Assembly: GCF_026626335.1 (NCBI RefSeq)
Contig: NZ_JAPNTZ010000002.1
Coordinates: 62,001 to 126,000, forward strand
DNA: 64,000 bases
DNA from: Paractinoplanes pyxinae
GTDB lineage: Bacteria > Actinomycetota > Actinomycetes > Mycobacteriales > Micromonosporaceae
Reading direction: 5' to 3'
In this document: positions 20,301 to 28,720 of the stretch, in pieces
How positions within the stretch are numbered: position 1 is the stretch's first letter
How the letters are laid out: every line of letters starts with the position of its first letter
Notes under the pieces: model-generated
The model's database searches: none
What the model saw: the letters and a program-made list of their open reading frames with translations, nothing else
What the model was told of the DNA's origin: nothing
Program-made: the position numbers and the translations under genes

Positions 20301-20401
20301 CGAGACGAAGTGGTGAGGGGCAGCGAGACGTCCTCGGCCCAGAGCGCGAGCTGACCCGGCCGGCCCGCGCCCGGCAGCCAGCCGCCATGCACGACGAGCA
20401 C
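17336..20401 (-). CDS. SNF2-family (HepA/RapA-like) DEAD/DEAH helicase
   Basis: About 1,021 residues. The N-terminal 500 residues match the SNF2-associated region of bacterial SNF2 proteins. The motor follows: motif I [20 protein letters not shown], motif II [11 protein letters not shown] (DEAQ rather than DEAH), motif III [16 protein letters not shown], then motifs IV-VI including [14 protein letters not shown] and [20 protein letters not shown]. It should be a DNA-translocating ATPase remodelling protein-DNA complexes. GTG at 20401 is chosen since AGGGGG lies 5 bases upstream; GTG 20407 directly abuts that site. It is divergent from mqnC. Confidence 0.9.
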   Translation of the reverse strand: [1021 protein letters not shown]

Positions 20402-20511
20402 CTTCACCCCCTGAAAGAACCCATCGAGAGTAGCGACGCGCCACCCGAAGTGCTCATTGCCACGCGACCGGCCGCCTGACGACCGCGGGGAGGGGACGTA
20501 ATGTCGACGGT

Positions 20512-21753
20512 GTGACGGCGAACCCGGAGATCGACAGCATCCTGCAGCGAGCCGCCGACGGCGGGCGGATCACGCCCGAGGAGGCGCTGCTCATCTACAC
20601 GGAGGCGCCCTTCCACGCGCTGGGCGAGGCCGCCGACGCTGTCCGCCGCCGGCGCCACCCGGACGGGATCGTCACGTACCTGATCGACCGCAACATCAAC
20701 TACACGAACGTCTGCGTGACGGCCTGCAAGTTCTGCGCCTTCTTCCGTGCCCCCAAGCACAAAGAGGGCTGGTCGCACCCGATGGAAGAGATCCTGCACC
20801 GCTGCGGCGAGGCGATCGACCTCGGCGCCACCCAGGTGATGCTGCAGGGCGGCCACCACCCCGAGTTCGGCGTGGAGTACTACGAGAACCTGTTCTCGTC
20901 GGTTAAGCAGGCCTACCCGCAGCTGGCCATCCACTCGATCGGCCCGAGCGAGATCCTGCACATGGCCAAGGTCTCGGGCGTCTCGATCGAAGAGGCGATC
21001 ATCCGGATCAAGGCGGCCGGGCTCGACTCGATCGCCGGGGCCGGGGCCGAGATGCTGCCCGACCGGCCGCGCAAGGCGATCGCCCCCCTCAAAGAGAGCG
21101 GCGCCCGCTGGCTCGAGGTGATGGCGGTCGCGCACCGCAACGGCCTGTCGTCGACGGCCACCATGATGATGGGCACGGGCGAGACGCACACCGAGCGCAT
21201 CGAGCACATCCGCATGATCCGCGACGTGCAGGACCTGGCCGTGGCCAACGGCTACCGCGACGACGCTGTGGAGACCAGCCACGCGGTCGGGGGCTTCCGG
21301 GCCTTCATCCCCTGGACCTACCAGCCCGAGAACAACCACCTCAAGGGCCGCACCCAGGCCACGACCATGGAATACCTGCGCTTCCTGGCCATGTCGCGGC
21401 TGTTCTTCGACAACGTCTCGCACCTGCAGGCGTCCTGGCTCACCACGGGCAAAGAGGTCGGCCAGCTCTCGCTGCACATCGGCGTCGACGACCTGGGCTC
21501 GATCATGCTGGAAGAGAACGTGATCTCGTCGGCCGGCGCCCGGCACCGGTCCAACCTGCACGAGCTGATCTGGATGATCCGCACCGGTGACCGCATCCCG
21601 GCCCAGCGCGACACGCTCTACCGCCACCTGGCCGTGCACCACACGCCGGCCGACGACCCCACCGACGACCGCGTGGTCTCGCACTTCTCATCGATCGCGA
21701 TGCCCGGCGGCGGCGCCGGACGCACCCAGCTCCCGCTGGTCGAAGCGTCCTGA
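20512..21753 (+). CDS. mqnC: Cyclic dehypoxanthinyl futalosine synthase (radical SAM)
   Basis: 413 residues. The radical-SAM cluster motif is CVTACKFCAF (CxxxCxxC), preceded by the family's NINYTNV. LQGGHHPEFGVEYYENLFSS and IPWTYQPENNHL are MqnC-specific stretches. It closes the spiro ring of cyclic dehypoxanthinylfutalosine in menaquinone synthesis, acting after MqnA and the futalosine hydrolase. GTG start: TAATGT ends 7 bases upstream and no ribosome-binding site is seen. It is separated from the methyltransferase gene by 319 bases with several hairpins, so it is probably a separate transcript. Confidence 0.93.
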   Translation: MTANPEIDSILQRAADGGRITPEEALLIYTEAPFHALGEAADAVRRRRHPDGIVTYLIDRNINYTNVCVTACKFCAFFRAPKHKEGWSHPMEEILHRCGEAIDLGATQVMLQGGHHPEFGVEYYENLFSSVKQAYPQLAIHSIGPSEILHMAKVSGVSIEEAIIRIKAAGLDSIAGAGAEMLPDRPRKAIAPLKESGARWLEVMAVAHRNGLSSTATMMMGTGETHTERIEHIRMIRDVQDLAVANGYRDDAVETSHAVGGFRAFIPWTYQPENNHLKGRTQATTMEYLRFLAMSRLFFDNVSHLQASWLTTGKEVGQLSLHIGVDDLGSIMLEENVISSAGARHRSNLHELIWMIRTGDRIPAQRDTLYRHLAVHHTPADDPTDDRVVSHFSSIAMPGGGAGRTQLPLVEAS

Positions 21754-22072
21754 CAGCCAGTCGCGGTTGACCGTTCGGTCAGGTGCCCCTCCCCGAATCG
21801 GCGAGGGCGGGTTGCTCCTCGATAACGAGGAGCGTGAACCTCTGTTGCCGGTGTTGCACGCCTGGTTACGTTGCCTGCGTAACACCGAGGAACTTCATCG
21901 TCGGGACCTGATAGCCCGGTGATGGCAGCGGACCCGACCGATGGCGGTCGTATATATAACGCACAAGGAACGGGCGGGATGGGTCACCATCCCGCCCGAT
22001 CTGTATGCCGGCCTTCAGTCGGGTTCAGGGTGGTGGGCGGGGCGGTCGGATGGGGGTGAGAGGCTTGTGGGC
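21754..22072. other. Structured 319-base intergenic region between mqnC and menG
   Basis: Contains, in order: a TetR-like palindrome TGACCG-TT-CGGTCA (21768-21781); a perfect 8-bp hairpin GCTCCTCG-ATAA-CGAGGAGC (21814-21833), the likely mqnC terminator; a 6-bp hairpin CGACCG-ATGG-CGGTCG (21935-21950); the A/T-rich run TATATATAAC (21951-21960); and a perfect 12-bp hairpin CGGGCGGGATGG-GTCA-CCATCCCGCCCG (21971-21998). A promoter-like AT run immediately before a terminator-like hairpin could mark a short RNA, or the hairpins may simply insulate the genes. No coding signal was found. Confidence 0.6.
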
Positions 22073-22768
22073 GTGACGCGCGCAGACCTGGACAAGCAGC
22101 CGCACGAGGTCGCCGAGATGTTCGACGGCGTGGCCGAGCGGTACGACCTGACCAACACGGTGCTCTCGTTCGGGCAGGACCGGGGATGGCGGCGGGCCAC
22201 GCGGGCGGCGCTGGGCCTGCGCCCGGGGGAGAGGGTGCTCGACGTCGGCGCCGGCACCGGAATCTCCACCGAGGAGCTGAGCCGGTCGGGCGCGTACGCG
22301 GTGGGGGCCGACCTCTCGACCGGCATGCTGCGGGCCGGCCGCCGGGCGGGACGGCAGGTGCCACTGGTCGCCGGGGACGCGCTGAAGCTGCCGTTCGCCG
22401 ACGAGACGTTCGACGCGGTGACCATCTCGTTCGCGCTGCGCAACGTGGTGGACGTCGAGGGGGCGTTGCGCGAGCTGGCCCGGATCACCCGGCCCGGCGG
22501 GCGGCTGGTGGTCTGCGAGTTCAGCCACCCCACCCTCGCGCCCTTCCACACCGTCTACATGCAGTACGTCATGCGCTCGCTACCGGCGGTGGCCCGCAGC
22601 GTGTCGAGCAACCCCGAGGCGTACGTGTACCTGGCCGAGTCGATCCGCGCCTGGCCCGACCAGCAGGCCCTGGCCGCCCGCATCGCCACCGCCGGGCCGT
22701 GGAGCCGGGTCGGCTGGCGCAACCTGACCGGCGGCATCGTCGCTTTGCACCGCGCTACGAAGATCTGA
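22073..22768 (+). CDS. menG: Demethylmenaquinone methyltransferase
   Basis: 231 residues, the usual UbiE/MenG length. [20 protein letters not shown] at the N-terminus is the UbiE signature; the SAM site is [19 protein letters not shown], and [20 protein letters not shown] and [15 protein letters not shown] follow in family order. It adds the final ring methyl group to menaquinone. GTG at 22073 has GAGAGG 9 bases upstream; the longer frame back to 21941 runs through hairpins and is not coding-like. Its neighbours (mqnC, menJ, nuo) support the menaquinone role. Confidence 0.92.
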   Translation: MTRADLDKQPHEVAEMFDGVAERYDLTNTVLSFGQDRGWRRATRAALGLRPGERVLDVGAGTGISTEELSRSGAYAVGADLSTGMLRAGRRAGRQVPLVAGDALKLPFADETFDAVTISFALRNVVDVEGALRELARITRPGGRLVVCEFSHPTLAPFHTVYMQYVMRSLPAVARSVSSNPEAYVYLAESIRAWPDQQALAARIATAGPWSRVGWRNLTGGIVALHRATKI

Positions 22769-22831
22769 GCCATAAGAGTGTAAAAGCGGGCTTTGGCCCC
22801 GAAACGCGCCGAACGCTGCTTCGCTCGATGT

Positions 22832-23101
22832 ATGACGACGTTCGGGCAACTCGAAGACACCGACATCGACATCGCGATCGACGAGAGCGACGCCGGCGAG
22901 CGCCGCGGCATGGAGCTGGCCACCCGCCTCCGCCTGGTCGCCGCGCAGGACCCCGATCTGGCCCAGGAGCTGGTCGACAGCCTGATCGTGGCCCTCGACA
23001 AGGCCATGGAGGGCAACTTCCGCGACTACCTGGAGGGTGAGGCCCGCACCGCGGCGGACAGAGTTCTCGCACAGGGCAATTCACCCAGCCGAAATAGTTA
23101 G
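22832..23101 (+). CDS. Small acidic hypothetical protein
   Basis: 89 residues from the ATG at 22832 (102 if the in-frame ATG at 22793 is used). The body is acidic and helical (LEDTDIDIAIDESDAGERRG, then LRLVAAQDPDLAQELVDSLI). I do not recognise a family. G/C preference at third positions supports coding from about 22832 on. No ribosome-binding site is clear for either start. It sits between menG and menJ on the same strand and could belong to the menaquinone set, but nothing in the sequence shows this. Confidence 0.6.
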   Translation: MTTFGQLEDTDIDIAIDESDAGERRGMELATRLRLVAAQDPDLAQELVDSLIVALDKAMEGNFRDYLEGEARTAADRVLAQGNSPSRNS

Positions 23102-23136
23102 GGTTCCCTTACCGGAACGACCTTCGATGGCCGTCC

Positions 23137-23142
23137 TAGACT
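23137..23142 (+). promoter_or_regulatory. Candidate -10 element of the menJ-nuo operon
   Basis: TAGACT (23137-23142) is 17 bases downstream of a weak -35 (GGAACG, 23114-23119). The predicted start near 23149 places the Rex-like site (23157-23174) about 8-25 bases into the transcript, where a bound repressor would block promoter clearance. Confidence 0.35.
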
Positions 23143-23156
23143 CCGACTTGGGCTGC

Positions 23157-23174
23157 TTGTGAACTGTTTCACGA
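23157..23174 (+). promoter_or_regulatory. Rex-type redox operator in front of menJ-nuo
   Basis: TTGTGAACTGTTTCACGA matches the Streptomyces Rex operator TTGTGAACGCGTTCACAA at 14 of 18 positions, including all eight bases of the left arm and the TTCAC core of the right. Rex is an NADH/NAD+ sensor that in Streptomyces represses respiratory genes including nuo. The site sits 25 bases before the GTG of menJ and about 1.4 kb before nuoA, with only one gap over 100 bases between. Confidence 0.72.
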
Positions 23175-23198
23175 GCCGCTGCGAGACGGAGGTGTGGT

Positions 23199-24494
23199 GT
23201 GCGCAACCAAGTACCATCCGGGCTCATCGCCGACGAGGCTGATGTCATCGTCGTCGGGGCCGGTCCGGGCGGCTCAGCGGCGGCTTATCACCTGGCACGG
23301 CACGGACTCAGAGTCCTGTTGCTGGAGAAAACCGAATTCCCGCGCGAGAAGGTCTGCGGCGACGGGCTGACCCCGCGCGCCGTCCGCCAGCTGGTGCGGA
23401 TGGGCATCGACACCTCGGAAAAGGCCGGCTGGCTACAGAACAAGGGCTTGCGGGTGATCGGCGGCGGCGTCCGCCTCGAGCTCGACTGGCCTGACCTGGC
23501 CAGTTTCCCCAGCTACGGCCTGGTCCGCACCCGCCTCGACTTCGATGACATGCTCGCCCGGCGGGCCGTCGAGGCCGGCGTCCTCCTGCGCACCGGCGTC
23601 AACGTGACCGGCCCGGTGCTCGACGAGGACGGCCACGCGATCGGCGTCGAGGCCAAGACCGGCCCCGAGAAAGAGGTCGTGCAGTTCCGGGCGCCGCTGG
23701 TCATCGCGGCCGACGGCGTCTCGGGCAAGCTGCCGATCGCGATGGGCCTGACCAAGCGCGACGACCGCCCGCTCGGCGTGGCCGTCCGGCGCTACTACCA
23801 GTCGCCGGTCCGCGCCGACGACGACTATCTCGAGTCGTGGCTCGAGCTGCGCAGCGCCAGCGACCGCGACCGCCTGCTCCCCGGGTACGGCTGGATCTTC
23901 GGCCTGGGTGACGGCCGGGTCAACGTGGGCCTGGGCATCCTCAACAGCTCGAGCGCCTTCGGCAAGACCAACTACCGCGCGATGCTCACCGACTGGCTGG
24001 CCGGGACGCCGGCCGACTGGGGGCTGCGCGACGAGGCCAACGCGGACGGGCCGATCCTGGGCGCCGCGCTGCCGATGGGCTTCAACCGGGTTCCGCACTA
24101 CACCCGCGGCCTGATGCTGGTGGGCGACTCGGGCGGCATGGTCAACCCGATGAACGGCGAGGGCATCGCGTACGCCATGGAGAGCGGCGAGCTGGCGGCC
24201 GAGGTGGCCGTCCAGGCGCTCGCCCGGCCCGCCGGCCCCGACCGCGAGCGGGCTCTGCGGGCGTACCCCACGGAACTCAGTCTCCGGTTCGGCGGCTATT
24301 ACCGCCTCGGTGGCGTATTCGTGAAGTTGATCGGCAACCCTCAGATCATGCGGATCGCCACCAAGCACGGCATGCCGCACCCGACGCTGATGCGGTTCGT
24401 TCTGAAGCTGCTGGCCAACCTCACCGACCCGCGCGGCGGTGACGCGATGGACCGGGTGATCAACGGTCTGACGAAGGTGGCGCCTGCCGTATGA
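23199..24494 (+). CDS. menJ: FAD-dependent geranylgeranyl reductase family protein (menaquinone reductase MenJ-like)
   Basis: 431 residues. The FAD-binding GxGxxG is DVIVVGAGPGGSAAAYHLAR near residue 10; FPREKVCGDGLTPRAVRQL and LMLVGDSGGMVNPMNGEGIA are the geranylgeranyl-reductase signatures. In mycobacteria MenJ saturates one isoprene unit of menaquinone-9, and the position directly upstream of nuo supports that role here. The GTG has GGAGG 6 bases upstream. A Rex-like operator precedes it. The 109-base gap to nuoA holds an AT-rich stretch that might contain a second promoter but no clear pair. Confidence 0.85.
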   Translation: MRNQVPSGLIADEADVIVVGAGPGGSAAAYHLARHGLRVLLLEKTEFPREKVCGDGLTPRAVRQLVRMGIDTSEKAGWLQNKGLRVIGGGVRLELDWPDLASFPSYGLVRTRLDFDDMLARRAVEAGVLLRTGVNVTGPVLDEDGHAIGVEAKTGPEKEVVQFRAPLVIAADGVSGKLPIAMGLTKRDDRPLGVAVRRYYQSPVRADDDYLESWLELRSASDRDRLLPGYGWIFGLGDGRVNVGLGILNSSSAFGKTNYRAMLTDWLAGTPADWGLRDEANADGPILGAALPMGFNRVPHYTRGLMLVGDSGGMVNPMNGEGIAYAMESGELAAEVAVQALARPAGPDRERALRAYPTELSLRFGGYYRLGGVFVKLIGNPQIMRIATKHGMPHPTLMRFVLKLLANLTDPRGGDAMDRVINGLTKVAPAV

Positions 24495-24603
24495 ACACCC
24501 CGCGTGAAACTAGGTTAAAACGGACTAATAGTGTGCACGAGCTGAGCTTGCCCGCAGCGGAAAACCGAAAGAAACCAAATCGGGTACTCGAGCAGGAGAT
24601 CTC

Positions 24604-24969
24604 ATGACGGTCAACCCATACGTCCCGATCGTCGGGTTGCTGATCCTCGGCGCGCTCTTCGCGTTGTTCTCGGTGTCGATCGCGCCGATCGTCGGCCCGC
24701 ATCGCTACAACCGGGCCAAACTGGACGCCTACGAGTGCGGCATCGAGCCGGCGCCGCAGCCGGTCGGGGGCGGCCGCTTCCCGGTCAAGTTCTATCTGAC
24801 CGCGATGCTCTTCATCATCTTCGACATCGAGACCATCTTCCTCTACCCGTGGGCCGTCTCCTTCGGAGCGCTCGGCCTCTTCGGATTCATCGAGATGGTC
24901 CTCTTCATCGTCACCGTCTTCATCGCCTACACGTACGTGTGGCGGCGCGGCGGACTCAACTGGGACTGA
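24604..24969 (+). CDS. nuoA: NADH-quinone oxidoreductase subunit A
   Basis: 121 residues with three membrane segments (IVGLLILGALFALFSVSIAP, LTAMLFIIFDIETIFLYPWA, VLFIVTVFIAYTYVW). The conserved K-x-D-A-Y-E-C-G-I-E segment (AKLDAYECGIEP) of the cytoplasmic loop and F-D-I-E-T are intact. Membrane-arm subunit near the quinone site. GGAG 6 bases before the ATG. First gene of a complete nuoA-N operon in standard order. Confidence 0.96.
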   Translation: MTVNPYVPIVGLLILGALFALFSVSIAPIVGPHRYNRAKLDAYECGIEPAPQPVGGGRFPVKFYLTAMLFIIFDIETIFLYPWAVSFGALGLFGFIEMVLFIVTVFIAYTYVWRRGGLNWD

Positions 24970-24975
24970 TGCGCC

Positions 24976-25647
24976 ATGGGTATCGAAGAGAAACTCCCCG
25001 CTGGAATCCTGCTCACCTCCGTCGAGAAGGTCTCGAACTGGGCCCGTAAGTCCTCGTTCTGGGGCGCCACGTTCGGCCTGGCCTGCTGCGCCATCGAGAT
25101 GATGGCGGCCGGCGGACCGCACTACGACCTGGGCCGCTGGGGCATGGAGGTCTTCCGGGCCTCGCCCCGCCAGGCCGACCTGATGATCGTGGCGGGCCGG
25201 GTGAGCCAGAAGATGGCCCCGGTCGTGCGCCAGATCTACGACCAGATGCCCGAGCCGCGCTCGGTGATCTCGATGGGCGTGTGCGCCTCGTCGGGCGGCA
25301 TGTTCAACAACTACGCGATCGTGCAGGGCGTCGACCACATCGTCCCGGTCGACATCTACCTGCCCGGCTGCCCGCCGCGGCCCGAGATGCTGATCGACGC
25401 CATCCTCAAGATGCGCGAGAAGGTCATGGCCCAGCCGCTCGGCCCGAACGGGCGCAAGATGCTCGAGGCGCGCAAGGCCGAGGGCAAGGTGCCGGTGGTG
25501 GCGCCGGGCGCGATGCCGTCGTCGTACCGGGTCGACAAGGCCCGGCGCGCGGAATGGACGCAGGCGGTCAAGGAAGGCCGCGAGGAACAGCTGCGCATCG
25601 AGAACTGGATGAAGCTGCAGCCGCACCTCCGGGAGGAGGGCAAGTGA
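24976..25647 (+). CDS. nuoB: NADH-quinone oxidoreductase subunit B
   Basis: 223 residues. The N2 [4Fe-4S] ligands are Cys37-Cys38 ([10 protein letters not shown]), Cys103 (GVCASSGG) and Cys132 (PGCPPRPE). About 45 residues beyond the usual core form a charged C-terminal tail. N2 passes electrons to menaquinone. It starts six bases after nuoA and its stop overlaps the nuoC GTG by 4 bases. Confidence 0.96.
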   Translation: MGIEEKLPAGILLTSVEKVSNWARKSSFWGATFGLACCAIEMMAAGGPHYDLGRWGMEVFRASPRQADLMIVAGRVSQKMAPVVRQIYDQMPEPRSVISMGVCASSGGMFNNYAIVQGVDHIVPVDIYLPGCPPRPEMLIDAILKMREKVMAQPLGPNGRKMLEARKAEGKVPVVAPGAMPSSYRVDKARRAEWTQAVKEGREEQLRIENWMKLQPHLREEGK

Positions 25648-26372
25648 CCATCGAACCCAACGAGTCCACCACCGAGGGCGTGCCGGTCAAGGCCGAACCG
25701 GTCGGCGCCGACATCGACGCGCCGGCCCAGGTGCCCTCGAGCCCGCGCAAGGGCATGTTCGGCATCACCGGCACCGGTGACGTCTCCGGCTTCGGTGGCC
25801 TGGTCCGCCGGCACCCCGAGGTCGTCGGCACCCCCAAGCCGTACGGCGGGTACTTCGACGAAGTCACCGACGCGCTGGAAGAGGCGTACCCGGGCTTCGC
25901 CGACGCCATCGAGAAGGTCGTCGTCGACCGCGGCGAGCTGACCCTGCACATCAAGCCCGAACGGATCCTCGAGGTCGCGCAGATCATGCGGGACGACGAG
26001 TCGCTGCGCTTCGAGCTGTGCTCCTCGGTGTCCGGCGTGGACTACCTGAACAGCGACGCCCGCCGGCTGCACGTGACCTACCACCTGACGTCGATGACGT
26101 TCCGGCGGCGGGTGCGCCTCGAGGCGGCCGTCCCGGCCGGTGGCAGCCTGCCCAGCGTCACCAGCGTCTACCCGACCGCCGACTGGCAGGAGCGGGAGAC
26201 GTACGACATGTTCGGGGTCATCTTCACCGGCCACCCCAACCTGACCCGGGTGCTCATGCCGGACGACTGGGAGGGCTTCCCGCAGCGCAAGGACTACCCG
26301 CTCGGCGGCGTGCCCGTCGAGTACAAGGGCGCCGAGATTCCGCCTCCTGACCAGCGGAGGGTCTACCAATGA
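25644..26372 (+). CDS. nuoC: NADH-quinone oxidoreductase subunit C
   Basis: 242 residues from the GTG that overlaps the nuoB stop (GTGA). The 30-kDa signature [20 protein letters not shown], then [19 protein letters not shown], is complete. An N-terminal 60-residue Pro/Glu-rich extension ([20 protein letters not shown]) precedes the core, as in many actinomycetes. It is a peripheral-arm subunit joining NuoD and NuoB near the quinone site. Separate from nuoD here, unlike the fused E. coli nuoCD. Confidence 0.95.
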   Translation: MTIEPNESTTEGVPVKAEPVGADIDAPAQVPSSPRKGMFGITGTGDVSGFGGLVRRHPEVVGTPKPYGGYFDEVTDALEEAYPGFADAIEKVVVDRGELTLHIKPERILEVAQIMRDDESLRFELCSSVSGVDYLNSDARRLHVTYHLTSMTFRRRVRLEAAVPAGGSLPSVTSVYPTADWQERETYDMFGVIFTGHPNLTRVLMPDDWEGFPQRKDYPLGGVPVEYKGAEIPPPDQRRVYQ

Positions 26373-27694
26373 CACAGTCCGGATACGCCAGCGAACGAGA
26401 GACCACCGAGGGCCGCGTCTTCACGGTCACCGGCGGCGACTGGGACACCGTCACCGGCAGTGTCGACCCGCTGAGCAACGAGAAGATCGTCGTCAACATG
26501 GGCCCGCAGCACCCGTCCACGCACGGCGTGCTGCGGCTGGTGCTCGAGCTCGAGGGCGAGACGGTCACCGACGTCCGCCCGGTCGTCGGCTACCTGCACA
26601 CCGGCATCGAGAAGAACCTCGAGTACCGGAACTGGACGCAGGGCACCACCTTCGTGACCCGCGCCGACTACCTGGCGCCGCTGTTCAACGAGGCCGGCTA
26701 CTGCCTCGCGGTCGAGAAGCTGCTCGGCATCACCGACGACATCACCGAGCGGGCCAACACGATCCGGGTGCTCTTCATGGAGCTCAACCGGATCTCGTCG
26801 CACCTGGTGTGGCTGGCCACCACGGGCATGGAGCTCGGCGCCATCTCGATGATGCTCTACGGCTTCCGCGAGCGTGAGTACATCCTCGACATCTTCGAGG
26901 AGACCAGCGGCCTGCGGATGAACCACGCGTACTTCCGCCCGGGCGGCGTCGCGCAGGACATCCCCGAGTCGGCGATCAAGAAGATCAGGGACTTCCTGGT
27001 CTACCTGCCCAAGAAGCTCAAGGAATACGAGGACATGCTCTCCGGCCAGGTCATCTGGCAGGAGCGCACGCAGGGCGTGGCCGTCCTGGACGTCACCGGC
27101 TGCCTGGCCCTGGGCGTCACCGGCCCGGTGCTGCGCGCGTCCGGCCTGGCCTGGGACCTGCGCAAGACGATGCCGTACTGCGGGTACGAGAACTACGAGT
27201 TCGACGTGCCGACCGCCACCACGGCCGACGTCTGGGGCCGCTATCAGGTACGCCTGGCCGAGATCCGCGAGTCGCTGAAGATCGTCGAGCAGGCTCTGGA
27301 CAAGCTGCGGCCGGGCCCGATCTTCATCAGCGACAAGAAGATCGCCTGGCCCGCGCAGCTGGCCGTCGGCCTCGACGGCATGGGCAACTCGCTCGAGCAC
27401 GTGGCCAAGATCATGGGCCAGTCGATGGAGTCGCTCATCCACCACTTCAAGCTCGTCACCGAGGGCTTCCGGGTGCCGCCGGGACAGGTCTACGTCTCGA
27501 TCGAGCACCCTCGGGGCGAGCTGGGCGTGCACGCCGTCTCGGACGGTGGCACCCATCCGTACCGGGTCCACATGCGGGACCCGAGCTTCGTGAACCTGCA
27601 GGCCATTCCCGCGATGGCCGAAGGTGCGCTGCTGGCCGACGTGATCGCCGGCGGCGCGTCCCTGGACCCCGTGATGGGTGGGTGTGACCGCTAA
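26369..27694 (+). CDS. nuoD: NADH-quinone oxidoreductase subunit D
   Basis: 441 residues, 49-kDa subunit. [20 protein letters not shown] contains the quinone-pocket His; [14 protein letters not shown] and [17 protein letters not shown] are conserved. It forms the quinone-binding cavity with NuoB. The start overlaps the nuoC stop (ATGA). The stop TAA directly abuts the nuoE ATG. Confidence 0.96.
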   Translation: MTQSGYASERETTEGRVFTVTGGDWDTVTGSVDPLSNEKIVVNMGPQHPSTHGVLRLVLELEGETVTDVRPVVGYLHTGIEKNLEYRNWTQGTTFVTRADYLAPLFNEAGYCLAVEKLLGITDDITERANTIRVLFMELNRISSHLVWLATTGMELGAISMMLYGFREREYILDIFEETSGLRMNHAYFRPGGVAQDIPESAIKKIRDFLVYLPKKLKEYEDMLSGQVIWQERTQGVAVLDVTGCLALGVTGPVLRASGLAWDLRKTMPYCGYENYEFDVPTATTADVWGRYQVRLAEIRESLKIVEQALDKLRPGPIFISDKKIAWPAQLAVGLDGMGNSLEHVAKIMGQSMESLIHHFKLVTEGFRVPPGQVYVSIEHPRGELGVHAVSDGGTHPYRVHMRDPSFVNLQAIPAMAEGALLADVIAGGASLDPVMGGCDR

Positions 27695-28720
27695 ATGACC
27701 AACACCGAGGTGGAATTCTCTCCCGCCGCCGCTCCTCTGGCCCAGCGTCTGCTGCCGGCCGCGCTCGAGATCATCGCGCGCTACCCGGCCGACCGCAGCC
27801 GCTCGGCGCTGCTGCCCCTGCTGCACCTCGTGCAGACCGAGGAGGGGCACGTCAGCCCGAACGGCGTGGCCTTCTGCGCCGAGGTGCTGGGCATCAACAA
27901 GGCCCAGGTCGGCGCCGTCGCCACGTTCTACACGATGTACAAGCGCCGCCCGACCGGCGAATACCTGGTCAGCGTGTGCACCAACACGCTGTGCAACGTG
28001 CTGGGCGGCCAAGAGGTCTACGACCAGCTCTCCGAGCACCTGGGCGTCGGTCACGACGAGACCACCGGCGACGGCCGCATCACGCTGGAGCACGCCGAGT
28101 GCCTGGCCGCCTGCGACTACGCGCCGGTGGTGACGGTCAACTACGACTTCGCCATCGACGAGGCCACGCCGGACACGGCGATCGGGCTGGTAGAGAAGCT
28201 GCGCGCCGGTGAGCGGCCCACGCCCAGCCGGGGCGCGCGGATCTGCTCGCTCAAAGAGATGCAGACCCAGCTGGCCGGTTTCGCCGACCCCCGCGAGGGT
28301 GCGGTGGCCGACGGCCTGGCCGGGGCCCCGACGCTGCGCGGCGTGACGCTGGCCCAGGAGCACGGTGTCGCGGTGCCCGACTTCAACCTGGACACGCCGA
28401 TCACGAAGACCAAGCCGTCTCCCCGTGAGGAGAACAAGGGCAAGGTCGCCACCGTGGTCGACAAGGTCAAGAGCGCGGTCAGCAGCGTCACCCCCGGCCA
28501 CGCCGGCAAGACCACGCGGGCCGGCGACGTCAAGGACCCCCAGACCCGTACGGCCGAGCAGCGCAACCCCGACGCGAGCACACCGGACAAGACCGGGACG
28601 GCCGACGAGAAGAAGCCCGTGCCGTCGAACCCGGCCGAGGCCGCTGGGACGTCCTCCAACCAGCCTGCCGGCGACGGCAAGCCCGCCGGGGACACCGCCC
28701 GAACCGAGGAGGCGAAGTGA
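27695..28720 (+). CDS. nuoE: NADH-quinone oxidoreductase subunit E with long disordered tail
   Basis: 341 residues against about 160-290 in most bacteria. The thioredoxin-like [2Fe-2S] domain has Cys95, Cys100 (CTNTLCN) and Cys136, Cys140 (CLAACDY). After residue about 220 comes a low-complexity tail rich in Lys, Pro, Thr and Ala (TKTKPSPREENKGKVATVVD, later PDASTPDKTGTADEKKPVPS), which should be disordered. The role of the tail is unknown. NuoE works with NuoF at the NADH entry point. Confidence 0.94.
   Translation: MTNTEVEFSPAAAPLAQRLLPAALEIIARYPADRSRSALLPLLHLVQTEEGHVSPNGVAFCAEVLGINKAQVGAVATFYTMYKRRPTGEYLVSVCTNTLCNVLGGQEVYDQLSEHLGVGHDETTGDGRITLEHAECLAACDYAPVVTVNYDFAIDEATPDTAIGLVEKLRAGERPTPSRGARICSLKEMQTQLAGFADPREGAVADGLAGAPTLRGVTLAQEHGVAVPDFNLDTPITKTKPSPREENKGKVATVVDKVKSAVSSVTPGHAGKTTRAGDVKDPQTRTAEQRNPDASTPDKTGTADEKKPVPSNPAEAAGTSSNQPAGDGKPAGDTARTEEAK

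Noticed and set aside
23114..23135. ECF sigma promoter (GGAAC ... CGTCC) before menJ
   Set aside because: The spacing between the two elements is 13 bases, short of the usual 16-17.
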